Source: an uncultured Fidelibacterota bacterium (lineage in GTDB: Bacteria > Fidelibacterota > Marinisomatia > SCGC-AAA003-L08 > D37C17). From it: 6,446 nucleotides of DNA. The notes below the pieces were generated by a model, which was not told the DNA's origin, did no database searches, and was given only the letters and a program-made list of their open reading frames with translations. The stretch spans positions 1-6,446 of the forward strand of contig CAJWYZ010000083.1 of NCBI GenBank assembly GCA_913049525.1, read 5' to 3'. Below are positions 1 to 6,446 of this stretch, in pieces; the first letter of the stretch is position 1, and each line of letters opens with the position of its first letter. Position numbers and translations under genes: made by a program.

Positions 1-1
1 G

Positions 2-922
2 GTCTGGGATCCAAAAACAGATGAAATATGGACGCGTCATATAGGTTTTTCAAAAATTATATTCGCATTGCCTCTTGGCTTTCTGTTTGCCTGGATACTC
101 TGTATCCCTGGACTTGAGAAACTTTTTGGTTACATTTATGATTTTATATCCAATAATCGGACCTCTATAAGTAAAATGACAGGTCAGCCCGCCTGTGGTA
201 TAAATCAAGGAGAGCATACGCCTTCAATAGAAAGGGAAGATCATGCACTGCTTATAAGGGGTCGAAAGCTAATATGGATGATATCAAATATTCTGGTACT
301 ATCACTTTTAATAGGTGCGGTTGATTATTCCACAAAAATAAATGATGGGTTGCAGAAACGTTTTTCAAAAGAAGAAAAGAAGCTTAAAAAATCGGCTCAG
401 TCAGAAAAATTCCAAAGCCCCCGGAATGCGATGAAGCGTATCTTATTATATCCCCGTATGTATCAGAAATGGAATATGTTTTCTCCAAAGGTGATAACCT
501 ATGAAAATTGGCTTATGGCAGATATTACATTTGAAAATGGAGAGACTCTGTCACTCTTTAGGGGTAGTGATGACATTGAAAATAGGTTTGAGAGAGAATA
601 TTTCACACCCTATAATAATCAATTCTGGAGAAAATTGTTTGGCAGGCTAGGGAAAACCAGCTATGAAAGATATATTCCTAAATTTAAGAAATGGCTCATG
701 GAAACTGAGTATTTCTCTGAATATGGAAACCGTAAAGTTATTGATGTAAAACTTTGGAAGTTAAGCGAAAAATCATTAGATATAGACAGCCCTGTTGATA
801 AACGGCCAAAGGTGAGTAAAAGAGAATTAAAAAAGAAAGATCGATCGGCTCGGAAAAGTAGAAAAAGCAGCCCGGAAAAAAATCAGAACAATAGGTCCTA
901 TAAAAAACCAAAGATCAAGTAA
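2..922 (+). CDS. C-terminal part of a membrane protein, possibly HTTM (gamma-carboxylase-like) family; 5' end outside window
   Basis: The reading frame is open from base 2 to the TAA at 920-922 (about 306 codons). A TTG at 68 is the first possible start, but 22 open codons precede it and it lies inside a hydrophobic segment, so the gene most likely begins upstream. Seen: a membrane segment near 50-125, a short hydrophilic loop, a second membrane segment near 270-325, then a soluble region. The soluble region carries QKWNMFSP (464-487), followed by residues fitting a strand-rich domain (ENWLMADITFENGETLSLF). The last 41 residues (797-919) hold 13 Lys and 6 Arg against 4 acidic residues. A 'W-x-MF-x-P' motif after the last membrane helix is typical of HTTM-domain proteins, relatives of vitamin K-dependent gamma-carboxylase; assigning that family here is inference from this motif and topology. 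The substrate is unknown. The 3' end overlaps the convergent cca gene by 8 bp. Confidence 0.6.
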   Translation, partial: VWDPKTDEIWTRHIGFSKIIFALPLGFLFAWILCIPGLEKLFGYIYDFISNNRTSISKMTGQPACGINQGEHTPSIEREDHALLIRGRKLIWMISNILVLSLLIGAVDYSTKINDGLQKRFSKEEKKLKKSAQSEKFQSPRNAMKRILLYPRMYQKWNMFSPKVITYENWLMADITFENGETLSLFRGSDDIENRFEREYFTPYNNQFWRKLFGRLGKTSYERYIPKFKKWLMETEYFSEYGNRKVIDVKLWKLSEKSLDIDSPVDKRPKVSKRELKKKDRSARKSRKSSPEKNQNNRSYKKPKIK

Positions 923-2321
923 TTTCCATTTCCATCATAAATTTATAGGCGGCCTCGTAGTCATTTTCGATTTCACCATCCAATATGGCTTCTTCAATAG
1001 CTTCTTTAATTTCCCCAACCTGTCTTCCGGGTTTCAGTTTAAATATTTCCATTATTTCTTCACCTCGAACCGGTGACTGAAATTTTCGCATTTCATCCCG
1101 CAGTTTTACATCCTGCATGAGCGTTTCCACCCTCTCGAAATTGCCCATATATTTTTTCACCCTTTTCGGGTCTTTCGTGGTAATATCTGCTCGGCAAAGC
1201 ATCATGAGGTCATCTACATGCTCTCCCGCTTCTGCCATCACCCTCCGGATTGCACTATCAGTTATTTCTTTTTTCGCTAAGGCTATAGGCCTGAGGTGCA
1301 GTTTGGTAAGCAGCATGAGGTAGTCCCTTAGATTATTGGAAAGTTTCATCCTCCGAGCGACTTTTTTCAGCATACGCCGGCCAATTTCATCATGTCCATG
1401 GAAAGTCCAGCCCTTTTTTGGCTCAAATTTTTTGGTGGAAGGTTTAGCAATATCGTGAACCAGGGCAGCAAAGCGGACATCCATTTTATCAGTAAGCTTG
1501 GCAACATTATCCACCACTTGAAGGGTATGGGTAAAAACATCTTTATGCCCCATTCCGTTTATAATTTCAACTCCAGACATAATATCCATTTCTGGGAAAA
1601 CGTGGGTAAGTAGCCCCGTTTCTTTCATAAGGTAAAAAGCAATACTGGGTTTTTCAGTTGTGAGAGATTTTATAATTTCATCTCTAATTCTTTCCCATGA
1701 AACAATTTCAAGGCGATGGATATTTCGTGAAATACTATCTAAGGTAGCAGCAGCAATTTCATATTGTAATTGGGCTGAAAAACGCACTGCTCTGAGCATT
1801 CTAAGGGGGTCATCTGAAAACGTCTCATCTGGGTCAAGTGGAGTAATCAAAAGTCCTTTTTGCAGATCTTTTATTCCACCAAAAGGATCATATAATTCTC
1901 CAAAGCTGGAGGGTATCAAAGAGGCTGCAATAGCATTAATGGTAAAATCTCGTCGAGACATGTCTTCTTCAACCGTTGAAGAAGTAATTTCTGGTTTCCG
2001 GGAATCTGATTGATATTTTTCTTTACGGGCCGTGGCAACTTCTATATCAACATTGGGGTAGGGGATGAGTGCTGTACCAAATTTATCATAATCTACGGTA
2101 ACGTTTACCTTAAGTTCACTTGCCAATAATTTGGCAAAGGCAACACCGTCACCCTCTACCATAATATCAATATCTTGACACGATTTGCCTAAAAGTGTAT
2201 CCCGAACATATCCTCCAACAATATAGGTAGGAATGTTTTCCTTATCTCCCAAACCACCTGCAATAGTCAGAATATCTTCATGGGGATTATTTTCTTTTAA
2301 TAATTGGCTAATACTACTCAT
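915..2321 (-). CDS. cca: CCA tRNA nucleotidyltransferase (class II, with HD domain)
   Basis: This enzyme adds or repairs the 3'-CCA end of tRNAs in the cytoplasm using CTP and ATP. The 468 residues match the usual length of bacterial class II enzymes with a C-terminal HD domain. The nucleotidyltransferase head shows GGYVRD (36-41) and the metal-binding DID pair D50/D52. It continues with a flexible-loop region ending in DIEVATARKEKY (92-103), EEDMSRRDFTINA (118-130), and DDPLRMLRAVRF (170-181), which corresponds to the nucleotide-selecting EDxxR motif. The HD domain shows H265, HD 289-290 and HGH 308-310. A CC-adding or A-adding specialisation cannot be excluded from motifs alone, but there is no second paralogue in the window. 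The ATG at 2321 gives a normal N-terminus about 33 residues before the GG motif; no clear Shine-Dalgarno precedes it. It is transcribed away from pyrG and ends inside the last codons of the convergent membrane-protein gene. Confidence 0.95.
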   Translation of the reverse strand: MSSISQLLKENNPHEDILTIAGGLGDKENIPTYIVGGYVRDTLLGKSCQDIDIMVEGDGVAFAKLLASELKVNVTVDYDKFGTALIPYPNVDIEVATARKEKYQSDSRKPEITSSTVEEDMSRRDFTINAIAASLIPSSFGELYDPFGGIKDLQKGLLITPLDPDETFSDDPLRMLRAVRFSAQLQYEIAAATLDSISRNIHRLEIVSWERIRDEIIKSLTTEKPSIAFYLMKETGLLTHVFPEMDIMSGVEIINGMGHKDVFTHTLQVVDNVAKLTDKMDVRFAALVHDIAKPSTKKFEPKKGWTFHGHDEIGRRMLKKVARRMKLSNNLRDYLMLLTKLHLRPIALAKKEITDSAIRRVMAEAGEHVDDLMMLCRADITTKDPKRVKKYMGNFERVETLMQDVKLRDEMRKFQSPVRGEEIMEIFKLKPGRQVGEIKEAIEEAILDGEIENDYEAAYKFMMEMEIT

Positions 2322-2422
2322 ACAGGGTTTAAAATTAGGAGTAATAAATTTTATATAGGAAACAAAATTACCATAATGGACAAAAAATTTACTGCCCTAA
2401 AATCCTGAAATAGACGTAATTT

Positions 2423-2450
2423 TTGCACCGGGAGTTTCCCCAATTACTAT
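2423..2450 (+). promoter_or_regulatory. Candidate pyrG promoter, sigma-70-like
   Basis: TTGCAC at 2423-2428 and TACTAT at 2445-2450 are separated by 16 bp, a fair match to a housekeeping -35/-10 pair. Transcription would start near 2457 and leave a leader of only about 18 nt before the pyrG ATG. That leaves no room for a terminator-type attenuator like the one that controls pyrG in Bacillus. The spacer contains a short inverted repeat, GGGA-GTT-TCCC (2430-2440). Promoter consensus in this lineage is not known to me, so this is a pattern match only. Confidence 0.35.
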
Positions 2451-2463
2451 TCAAAAACCACAC

Positions 2464-2470
2464 AAAGAGG
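2464..2470 (+). promoter_or_regulatory. Ribosome binding site of pyrG
   Basis: AAAGAGG ends 4 nt before the ATG at 2475. It is the clearest Shine-Dalgarno-like sequence in the window and supports that start codon. The resulting N-terminus places the P-loop at residues 18-22, as expected for CTP synthases. Confidence 0.6.
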
Positions 2471-2474
2471 TAAA

Positions 2475-4145
2475 ATGCATAAAAATCCAGTAAAATATGT
2501 ATTTGTATTTGGAGGTGTATTATCAGGGTTAGGTAAAGGGATTGTGGCTTCTTCTCTTGGGTTTTTACTAAAATCCAGAGGGTATAAAGTCACCATCCAT
2601 AAGCTTGACCCTTACCTGAATGTAGATCCAGGAACAATGAATCCTTTTCAACATGGAGAAGTATTTGTGTTAGATGATGGTTCTGAAACTGATTTAGATT
2701 TAGGTCATTACGAACGATTTATAGATGAATCTCTCAGCAGTATAAATACCACGTCATCAGGGCGAATTTATTGGGATGTGTTAGAGCGGGAGCGTCGTGG
2801 TGATTATTTAGGCGATACTATTCAGGTCATTCCCCATATTACGGATGAAATTAAACGCCGTATAAAAGCGGTAAATGTTCGAAGAAAGTATGATGTGGTA
2901 ATAACAGAAGTGGGGGGCACCGTAGGAGACATTGAAGGCCTGCCGTTTTATGAAGCAATACGCCAATTTATTCTTGAGGTAGGCAAAGAAAATTCTCTCG
3001 TAATTCATACTACTTTGTTGCCATTTATAAGTGCTGCTGGTGAAATGAAAACCAAACCTACCCAGCATAGTGTAATGCGACTGAGAGAAATTGGTTTGGA
3101 ACCAAACATACTTGTTTGCCGAACAGAAGCAGATCATCATATCACTACAAAGCTTAAGAAAAAATTGGGATTATTCTGCAATGTTGAAACAGAGCATGTA
3201 TTTGAATCTCCTGATGTTGAAACAATCTATGAAATTCCACTGGTTTTGAATGATCAGAAATTTGATGTTTCCATTTTGAAAAGATTGGGACTGAAAGTAT
3301 CCAAGCATCAGGAAAATATTAACATACTTGAAAGTTCAATAGGCCGGTTTAAAAATCCTAAAAATAGTGTAACCGTTGCCCTTTGTGGAAAATACAATGG
3401 GCTTCATGATGCCTATAAAAGTATCATTGAAGCATTCATTCACGCAGGCATAGAAAATGATACCGAGGTGAATGTTAAGTGGGTGGACACCGAAAAATTG
3501 GAGGAGACAAAGGATGTAAAAGGAGCATTCAATAATGTGGATGGATTGCTTATCCCCGGCGGGTTTGGAAATAGGGGCATTGAGGGTAAAATAATGGTTT
3601 CTAAATATGCGAGGGAGAATGGAATTCCATTTTTTGGTATTTGTTTAGGGCTCCAATGTGCAATAATAGATTTTGCCCGTCATGTTTGTGGGTGGAAAAA
3701 TGCAAATAGTTCTGAATTTGTTATGAGATGTAAATCTCCTGTAATTGACTTAATGCAAGGTCAACGGAATGTTAACACCAAGGGGGCGACTATGCGTTTG
3801 GGCACTTATCCCTGTAGAGTAAAGGGCAAAACTCGGGCGTATAAGGCTTATGGAAAACGGAATATTCATGAACGACATCGCCACCGTTATGAGGTAAATA
3901 ACCGCTATCGTAAAAAAATGGAACAATTGGGATTGATTGTGAGTGGCGAAAATATAGATCTAAATTTAGTTGAAATGATTGAGCTGAAAGATCACCCCTG
4001 GTTTGTGGCGGTGCAATTTCATCCTGAATTAAAAAGCAGGATTGTAAATGTTCATCCTCTTTTCCGAGATTTTATTGCAGCGGCAATATGCGAAAAGGAA
4101 AACAAGCAGAATATTCAAAGTCTTCAAATGGAACAGACTCCCTAA
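2475..4145 (+). CDS. pyrG: CTP synthase (glutamine-hydrolysing)
   Basis: CTP synthase converts UTP, ATP and glutamine to CTP in the cytoplasm, the last step of de novo CTP synthesis. At 556 residues it is slightly longer than the usual 535-550. The N-terminal amidoligase domain (about 1-275) has the P-loop SGLGKG (17-22), KLDPYLNVDPGT (43-54), ETDLDLGHYERF (71-82, metal-binding D73), and EVGGTVGDIE (145-154, metal-binding E145). The C-terminal class I glutaminase domain (about 298-540) has PGGFG (361-365), GICLG with nucleophile Cys390, ERHRHRYEVNN (466-476), and FHPE with His516/Glu518 completing the triad. All key residues are present, so the enzyme should be active. The segment after the normal end (about 540-556) is a polar extension. 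It coincides with the stretch where the downstream lptC reading frame already overlaps. The gene heads the pyrG-lptC-lptB-rpoN run and has its own candidate promoter and ribosome binding site. Confidence 0.98.
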   Translation: MHKNPVKYVFVFGGVLSGLGKGIVASSLGFLLKSRGYKVTIHKLDPYLNVDPGTMNPFQHGEVFVLDDGSETDLDLGHYERFIDESLSSINTTSSGRIYWDVLERERRGDYLGDTIQVIPHITDEIKRRIKAVNVRRKYDVVITEVGGTVGDIEGLPFYEAIRQFILEVGKENSLVIHTTLLPFISAAGEMKTKPTQHSVMRLREIGLEPNILVCRTEADHHITTKLKKKLGLFCNVETEHVFESPDVETIYEIPLVLNDQKFDVSILKRLGLKVSKHQENINILESSIGRFKNPKNSVTVALCGKYNGLHDAYKSIIEAFIHAGIENDTEVNVKWVDTEKLEETKDVKGAFNNVDGLLIPGGFGNRGIEGKIMVSKYARENGIPFFGICLGLQCAIIDFARHVCGWKNANSSEFVMRCKSPVIDLMQGQRNVNTKGATMRLGTYPCRVKGKTRAYKAYGKRNIHERHRHRYEVNNRYRKKMEQLGLIVSGENIDLNLVEMIELKDHPWFVAVQFHPELKSRIVNVHPLFRDFIAAAICEKENKQNIQSLQMEQTP

Positions 4146-4672
4146 ATTTGAGAGTTAATTTCAAATTAATATTAATAATATTGTTTTTTGCTTGTTCAGG
4201 GAAAACTGAAATCAATGAGAGTGAGTCTTCAGAAGAATTAATGGAAAATGAAATATGGAATCCTTTTATCATACTCAGTCGAGAGGAAAATAAGATAGTA
4301 ACTGCTAAATCAGACAAATTATATAAGAAATCTAGTGAAATGGCATTATTAGTTGGAAATGTTGAAGCTGATTTTTTCAATGAATTGGGAGATCACAGGA
4401 GCATTTTGTATTCTGATTCTGCCCGAATAAATGAACAGAATAACAATCTCCGTGCCAATGGAAATGTAGTTGTGGTTTCAGATAGTGGGTATACGCTTAC
4501 CACCAGTGAAATTCTCTGGGACAATCGCTATCGAATGATAATTGCAGAAGATTCCGTTATGTTCACCACCACTGATGGGGATACTCTTTATGGAGTAGGA
4601 TTTGAATCTGATATGGATCTTGAGCGTTGGAAAATTTCCAGACCATTTGGTATAGCAAGGGATGGTATATAA
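4088..4672 (+). CDS. lptC: LptC-family LPS export protein, predicted lipoprotein
   Basis: LptC is the membrane-anchored periplasmic component that receives LPS from the LptBFG transporter and passes it to the LptA bridge. From the only ATG in frame the product is 194 residues. A basic residue and a hydrophobic run lead to a lipobox FFAC with Cys36 (4193-4195), so it is probably a lipoprotein. The body shows the OstA/LptC beta-repeat pattern: SDSARINEQNNNLRANGNVVVV, then LTTSEILWDN, and near the C-terminus GVGFESDMDLERWKI. The last resembles LptC proteins of Bacteroidota more than LptA. The ATG at 4088 lies 58 nt inside pyrG and puts 26 mostly polar residues before the hydrophobic stretch. A TTG at 4148, two bases after the pyrG stop, would instead give a compact 16-residue signal ending at the same Cys. 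I keep the ATG coordinates but consider the TTG a serious alternative. The stop lies one base before the preferred lptB ATG. Confidence 0.85.
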   Translation: MRKGKQAEYSKSSNGTDSLNLRVNFKLILIILFFACSGKTEINESESSEELMENEIWNPFIILSREENKIVTAKSDKLYKKSSEMALLVGNVEADFFNELGDHRSILYSDSARINEQNNNLRANGNVVVVSDSGYTLTTSEILWDNRYRMIIAEDSVMFTTTDGDTLYGVGFESDMDLERWKISRPFGIARDGI

Positions 4673-4673
4673 A

Positions 4674-5426
4674 ATGGTATTGTCAAATACTACAATATTA
4701 TCTGGCAACAATCTTCGTAAATCATACGGCAATAAAGAAATAGTTAAAGGGATTTCAATAAATGTTAAGCGGGGTGAAGTAGTAGGATTATTAGGACCAA
4801 ACGGAGCAGGGAAAACCACAACATTTTACATGATAACGGGGATGATTCGTCCCAATAGCGGGGAAGTAAAATTAGATGAAACCAATATAACCAGTCTTCC
4901 AATGTATCAACGGGCGAGAAAAGGAATTGGTTATCTTGCTCAGGAACCTTCCGTATTCACTAAACTTTCTGTAGAGGATAATCTCAGATTAGTTTTAGAA
5001 ATGACCGCCTTGACCAAAGAGGAGCAATCACAACGACTAGAAAAACTGTTGACTGATTTTTCTATAGATCATATACGAAAAAGTAAAGCCTATACTTTAT
5101 CTGGTGGAGAAAGAAGGCGAACGGAAATAGCCAGGGCTCTGGTTATGGAACCCAAATTTATATTGTTGGATGAACCTTTTTCAGGTATTGATCCTATTGC
5201 GGTGGAAGATATACAGCAAATCATTTTCGATTTAAAATCAAGAAATATTGGGGTTCTCATTACTGATCATAATGTGAGGGAAACACTTACCATTACGGAT
5301 CGCGCCTATCTTTTATACGAAGGTGATATTTTAAAATCAGGTTCGGCAAGGGAACTCACAGAAGATGAGGAAGCAAGGAGGCTTTATTTAGGCAGCAAAT
5401 TTAAAATGGATTTTATAGATGCCTAA
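4674..5426 (+). CDS. lptB: LPS export ABC transporter ATP-binding protein
   Basis: LptB is the cytoplasmic ATPase that drives extraction of LPS from the inner membrane through LptFG, which are not in this window. The start used gives 250 residues, a typical length of about 240-250. All ABC motifs are intact: Walker A GPNGAGKTT (41-49), Q-loop AQEPSVF with Gln90, signature LSGGE (142-146), Walker B ILLDEP with Glu167, D-loop SGID (170-173), and the switch His199 in ITDHNV. The sequence FYMITGMIRPNSGEV and the SGIDPIAVEDIQ stretch after Walker B are characteristic of LptB rather than of other ABC ATPases. The start at 4674 follows the lptC stop by one base. An in-frame ATG at 4662 would add four residues and overlap lptC by 11 bp, but the AAGG before it is only 1 nt away, too close to act as its Shine-Dalgarno. 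Translation is probably coupled to lptC. The 3' end overlaps rpoN by 8 bp. Confidence 0.96.
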   Translation: MVLSNTTILSGNNLRKSYGNKEIVKGISINVKRGEVVGLLGPNGAGKTTTFYMITGMIRPNSGEVKLDETNITSLPMYQRARKGIGYLAQEPSVFTKLSVEDNLRLVLEMTALTKEEQSQRLEKLLTDFSIDHIRKSKAYTLSGGERRRTEIARALVMEPKFILLDEPFSGIDPIAVEDIQQIIFDLKSRNIGVLITDHNVRETLTITDRAYLLYEGDILKSGSARELTEDEEARRLYLGSKFKMDFIDA

Positions 5427-6446
5427 GATTTCTCAAAAACTTTCTCTCAAACAGCAGTTATCTCCCCAGCAGGTTTTACAAGCCAGCCTTTTACAGCTTA
5501 ACCTTCCTCTTTTAGAGCAACGTATTCTTCAAGAATTAGAACTTAATCCTGCATTGGAAATGATGGAATTGCCTGACGGGGTGGAAAATGAGGAGAATCC
5601 TGAAGAAAAATTAGAATCTGAAGAAGAGATTGAATTTGAATGGGAAGAACTCCTAGGCGTAAATGATGATTATGAATACCCTAAAGCCCAAATTAAAGCT
5701 GAGGAAGAACGCGAAAGCCCCCTGGTCTCTCAAGAAACTATGTCTGAGAAAATTTTAAAACAGGTTCAAGACTGTAATGTTGATAATAAAAGCCTTCGGA
5801 TAGCGGAAGAGGTGTTGGGAAACTTGGATGAGCAGGGATATCTAACCATTGAGCCCATGCTTATTTCAGATAGAATTCAGGTAGAAGAGGAGGAAGTGCT
5901 GGATGTGATGCATTTAATCCAGAGATTAGATCCACCGGGATTAGCATCGGTCAATATGCAGGATTGCCTTTTGGCACAGGCAGAGGTTAGAAATGAGAAT
6001 AATGTAGCTATAGAAATTCTTCGTAATTATTTTGATGATTTTGTAAATCACCGCTATGAAAAAATAATGGAAAATATTAGCTGCTCAAAAGACGATTTGA
6101 ATGAAGCCATGGAATTTATTGCTAGATTAAACCCCAGCCCTCGAGATGATCAGACGCTTACTAAACAGAATATTGTGGTGCCTGATATAGCTGTTGAAGA
6201 TAGAAATGGGAAGTTTTATGTGGTGGTTCAAGATGGCACCCTGCCTGAAATTCGTGTGAGCAGGGCATATATAAACATGCTAAATGATCACAAAGACCAG
6301 AAGGATGTGCGAAATTTTGTAAAAAAGAAATTAGAATCAGCAACCTGGTTTGTGGATGCGGTTGAACAGCGGAAAATGACAATTCAACGGGTAATGGAAT
6401 CAATCATAAAACGTCAGCCTGATTATTTTCATTCAGAAAAACGTAG
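5419..6446 (+). CDS. rpoN: RNA polymerase sigma-54 factor, N-terminal 342 residues (3' end outside window)
   Basis: Sigma-54 directs RNA polymerase to -24/-12 promoters and needs an AAA+ activator to open DNA. The ATG at 5419 overlaps the lptB stop by 8 bp. Region I (about 6-47) is the expected Gln/Leu-rich activator-interacting segment: LSLKQQLSPQQVLQASLLQL, then LEQRILQELELNPALE. Region II is very acidic: 16 of residues 47-77 are Glu or Asp. The core-binding region includes LGNLDEQGYL, QRLDPPGLAS (168-177), LNPSPR (237-242) and SATWFVDAVEQRKMTI (307-322), all family hallmarks. The frame is open to the window edge and breaks off just where the helix-turn-helix would begin, so the HTH and the RpoN box lie beyond. 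Roughly 130-150 residues are missing by comparison with the usual length. Adjacency to lptB is conserved across many Gram-negative bacteria, where a ribosome hibernation gene (hpf) often follows. Confidence 0.95.
   Translation, partial: MPKISQKLSLKQQLSPQQVLQASLLQLNLPLLEQRILQELELNPALEMMELPDGVENEENPEEKLESEEEIEFEWEELLGVNDDYEYPKAQIKAEEERESPLVSQETMSEKILKQVQDCNVDNKSLRIAEEVLGNLDEQGYLTIEPMLISDRIQVEEEEVLDVMHLIQRLDPPGLASVNMQDCLLAQAEVRNENNVAIEILRNYFDDFVNHRYEKIMENISCSKDDLNEAMEFIARLNPSPRDDQTLTKQNIVVPDIAVEDRNGKFYVVVQDGTLPEIRVSRAYINMLNDHKDQKDVRNFVKKKLESATWFVDAVEQRKMTIQRVMESIIKRQPDYFHSEKR

Larger units (their letters stand above)
2322..2474. promoter_or_regulatory. Divergent intergenic region between cca and pyrG
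   Basis: These 153 bp separate the two divergent start codons and must hold both promoters unless transcription enters from elsewhere. The cca-proximal half is very AT-rich. For cca, a TATATA box reads on the minus strand at 2357-2352, about 30 nt upstream of the ATG. The nearest -35-like hexamer (TTGTCC, 2383-2378) is 20 nt away, longer than ideal, so this promoter is only tentative. No attenuator-type hairpin followed by a T-run lies on either side. Three A/T-rich segments each ending in GGA (at 2340, 2360 and 2380) are spaced exactly 20 bp apart. Confidence 0.6.

Noticed and set aside
891..907. ATAGGTCCTAT followed by an A-run, near the convergent gene ends
   Set aside because: With a realistic 3-nt loop the stem is only 4 bp and A/T-rich, and the T-run side does not form a convincing intrinsic terminator on either strand.
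1117..2013. Plus-strand reading frames at 1117-1323, 1392-1613 and 1660-2013
   Set aside because: They lie entirely antisense to the well-supported cca gene, have no recognisable domains, and fit chance open frames opposite a conserved coding sequence.
2361..2378. Bacteroidota-type promoter for cca (TAnnTTTG reads on the minus strand as TAATTTTG)
   Set aside because: The -7 element matches, but no TTTG -33 element sits at the required distance of about 19-21 bp; the nearest is about 10 bp away.
2430..2440. GGGA-GTT-TCCC inverted repeat as an operator or attenuator for pyrG
   Set aside because: A 4-bp stem is too short to claim as a regulatory hairpin. It lies upstream of the predicted transcription start, so it would not be in the leader RNA. 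It is mentioned only as part of the promoter region.
2808..3140. Minus-strand reading frame inside pyrG
   Set aside because: It is antisense to a highly conserved catalytic region of CTP synthase and has no family-like motif.
4072..4819. Minus-strand reading frames at 4072-4380 and 4478-4819
   Set aside because: They are antisense to lptC and the start of lptB; their translations show no coherent domain or ribosome binding site.
6161..6403. Minus-strand 80-residue reading frame
   Set aside because: It is antisense to the conserved sigma-54 core-binding region.

Overview
The window looks like ordinary chromosome from an AT-rich, Gram-negative (diderm) bacterium. LptC and LptB imply LPS export, and there is a sigma-54 factor. 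The small LptC with a lipobox resembles those of the Bacteroidota/FCB group, including Marinimicrobia-like lineages. That placement is inference from protein style only; no rRNA or other phylogenetic marker is present.

Layout: (1) bases 1-922, + strand: the 3' part of a gene that began upstream. It encodes the C-terminal portion of a membrane protein with two visible membrane segments, a soluble domain with an HTTM-like motif, and a strongly basic tail. (2) 915-2321, - strand: a complete class II tRNA nucleotidyltransferase (CCA-adding type) with an HD domain. It converges on gene 1 with an 8-bp overlap of the 3' ends. (3) 2322-2474: a divergent intergenic region holding the likely promoters of cca (leftward) and pyrG (rightward). 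(4) 2475-6446, + strand: a tightly packed run pyrG - lptC - lptB - rpoN in which each junction overlaps or nearly touches. rpoN runs off the right edge before its DNA-binding domains.

How the genes fit together: CTP synthase makes the CTP that CCA addition and CMP-Kdo activation both consume. LptC and LptB belong to the LPS export machine, LptB being the ATPase. rpoN next to lptB is a widespread arrangement, also seen in E. coli (lptA-lptB-rpoN-hpf). The absence of lptA between lptC and lptB, and the presence of pyrG at the head of the run, are the main local differences from the E. coli order.

I found no RNA gene, mobile element, CRISPR array or obvious novel system. The items most worth a second look are the pyrG/lptC start problem, the basic tail of the truncated membrane protein, and a weak 20-bp periodic pattern upstream of cca.
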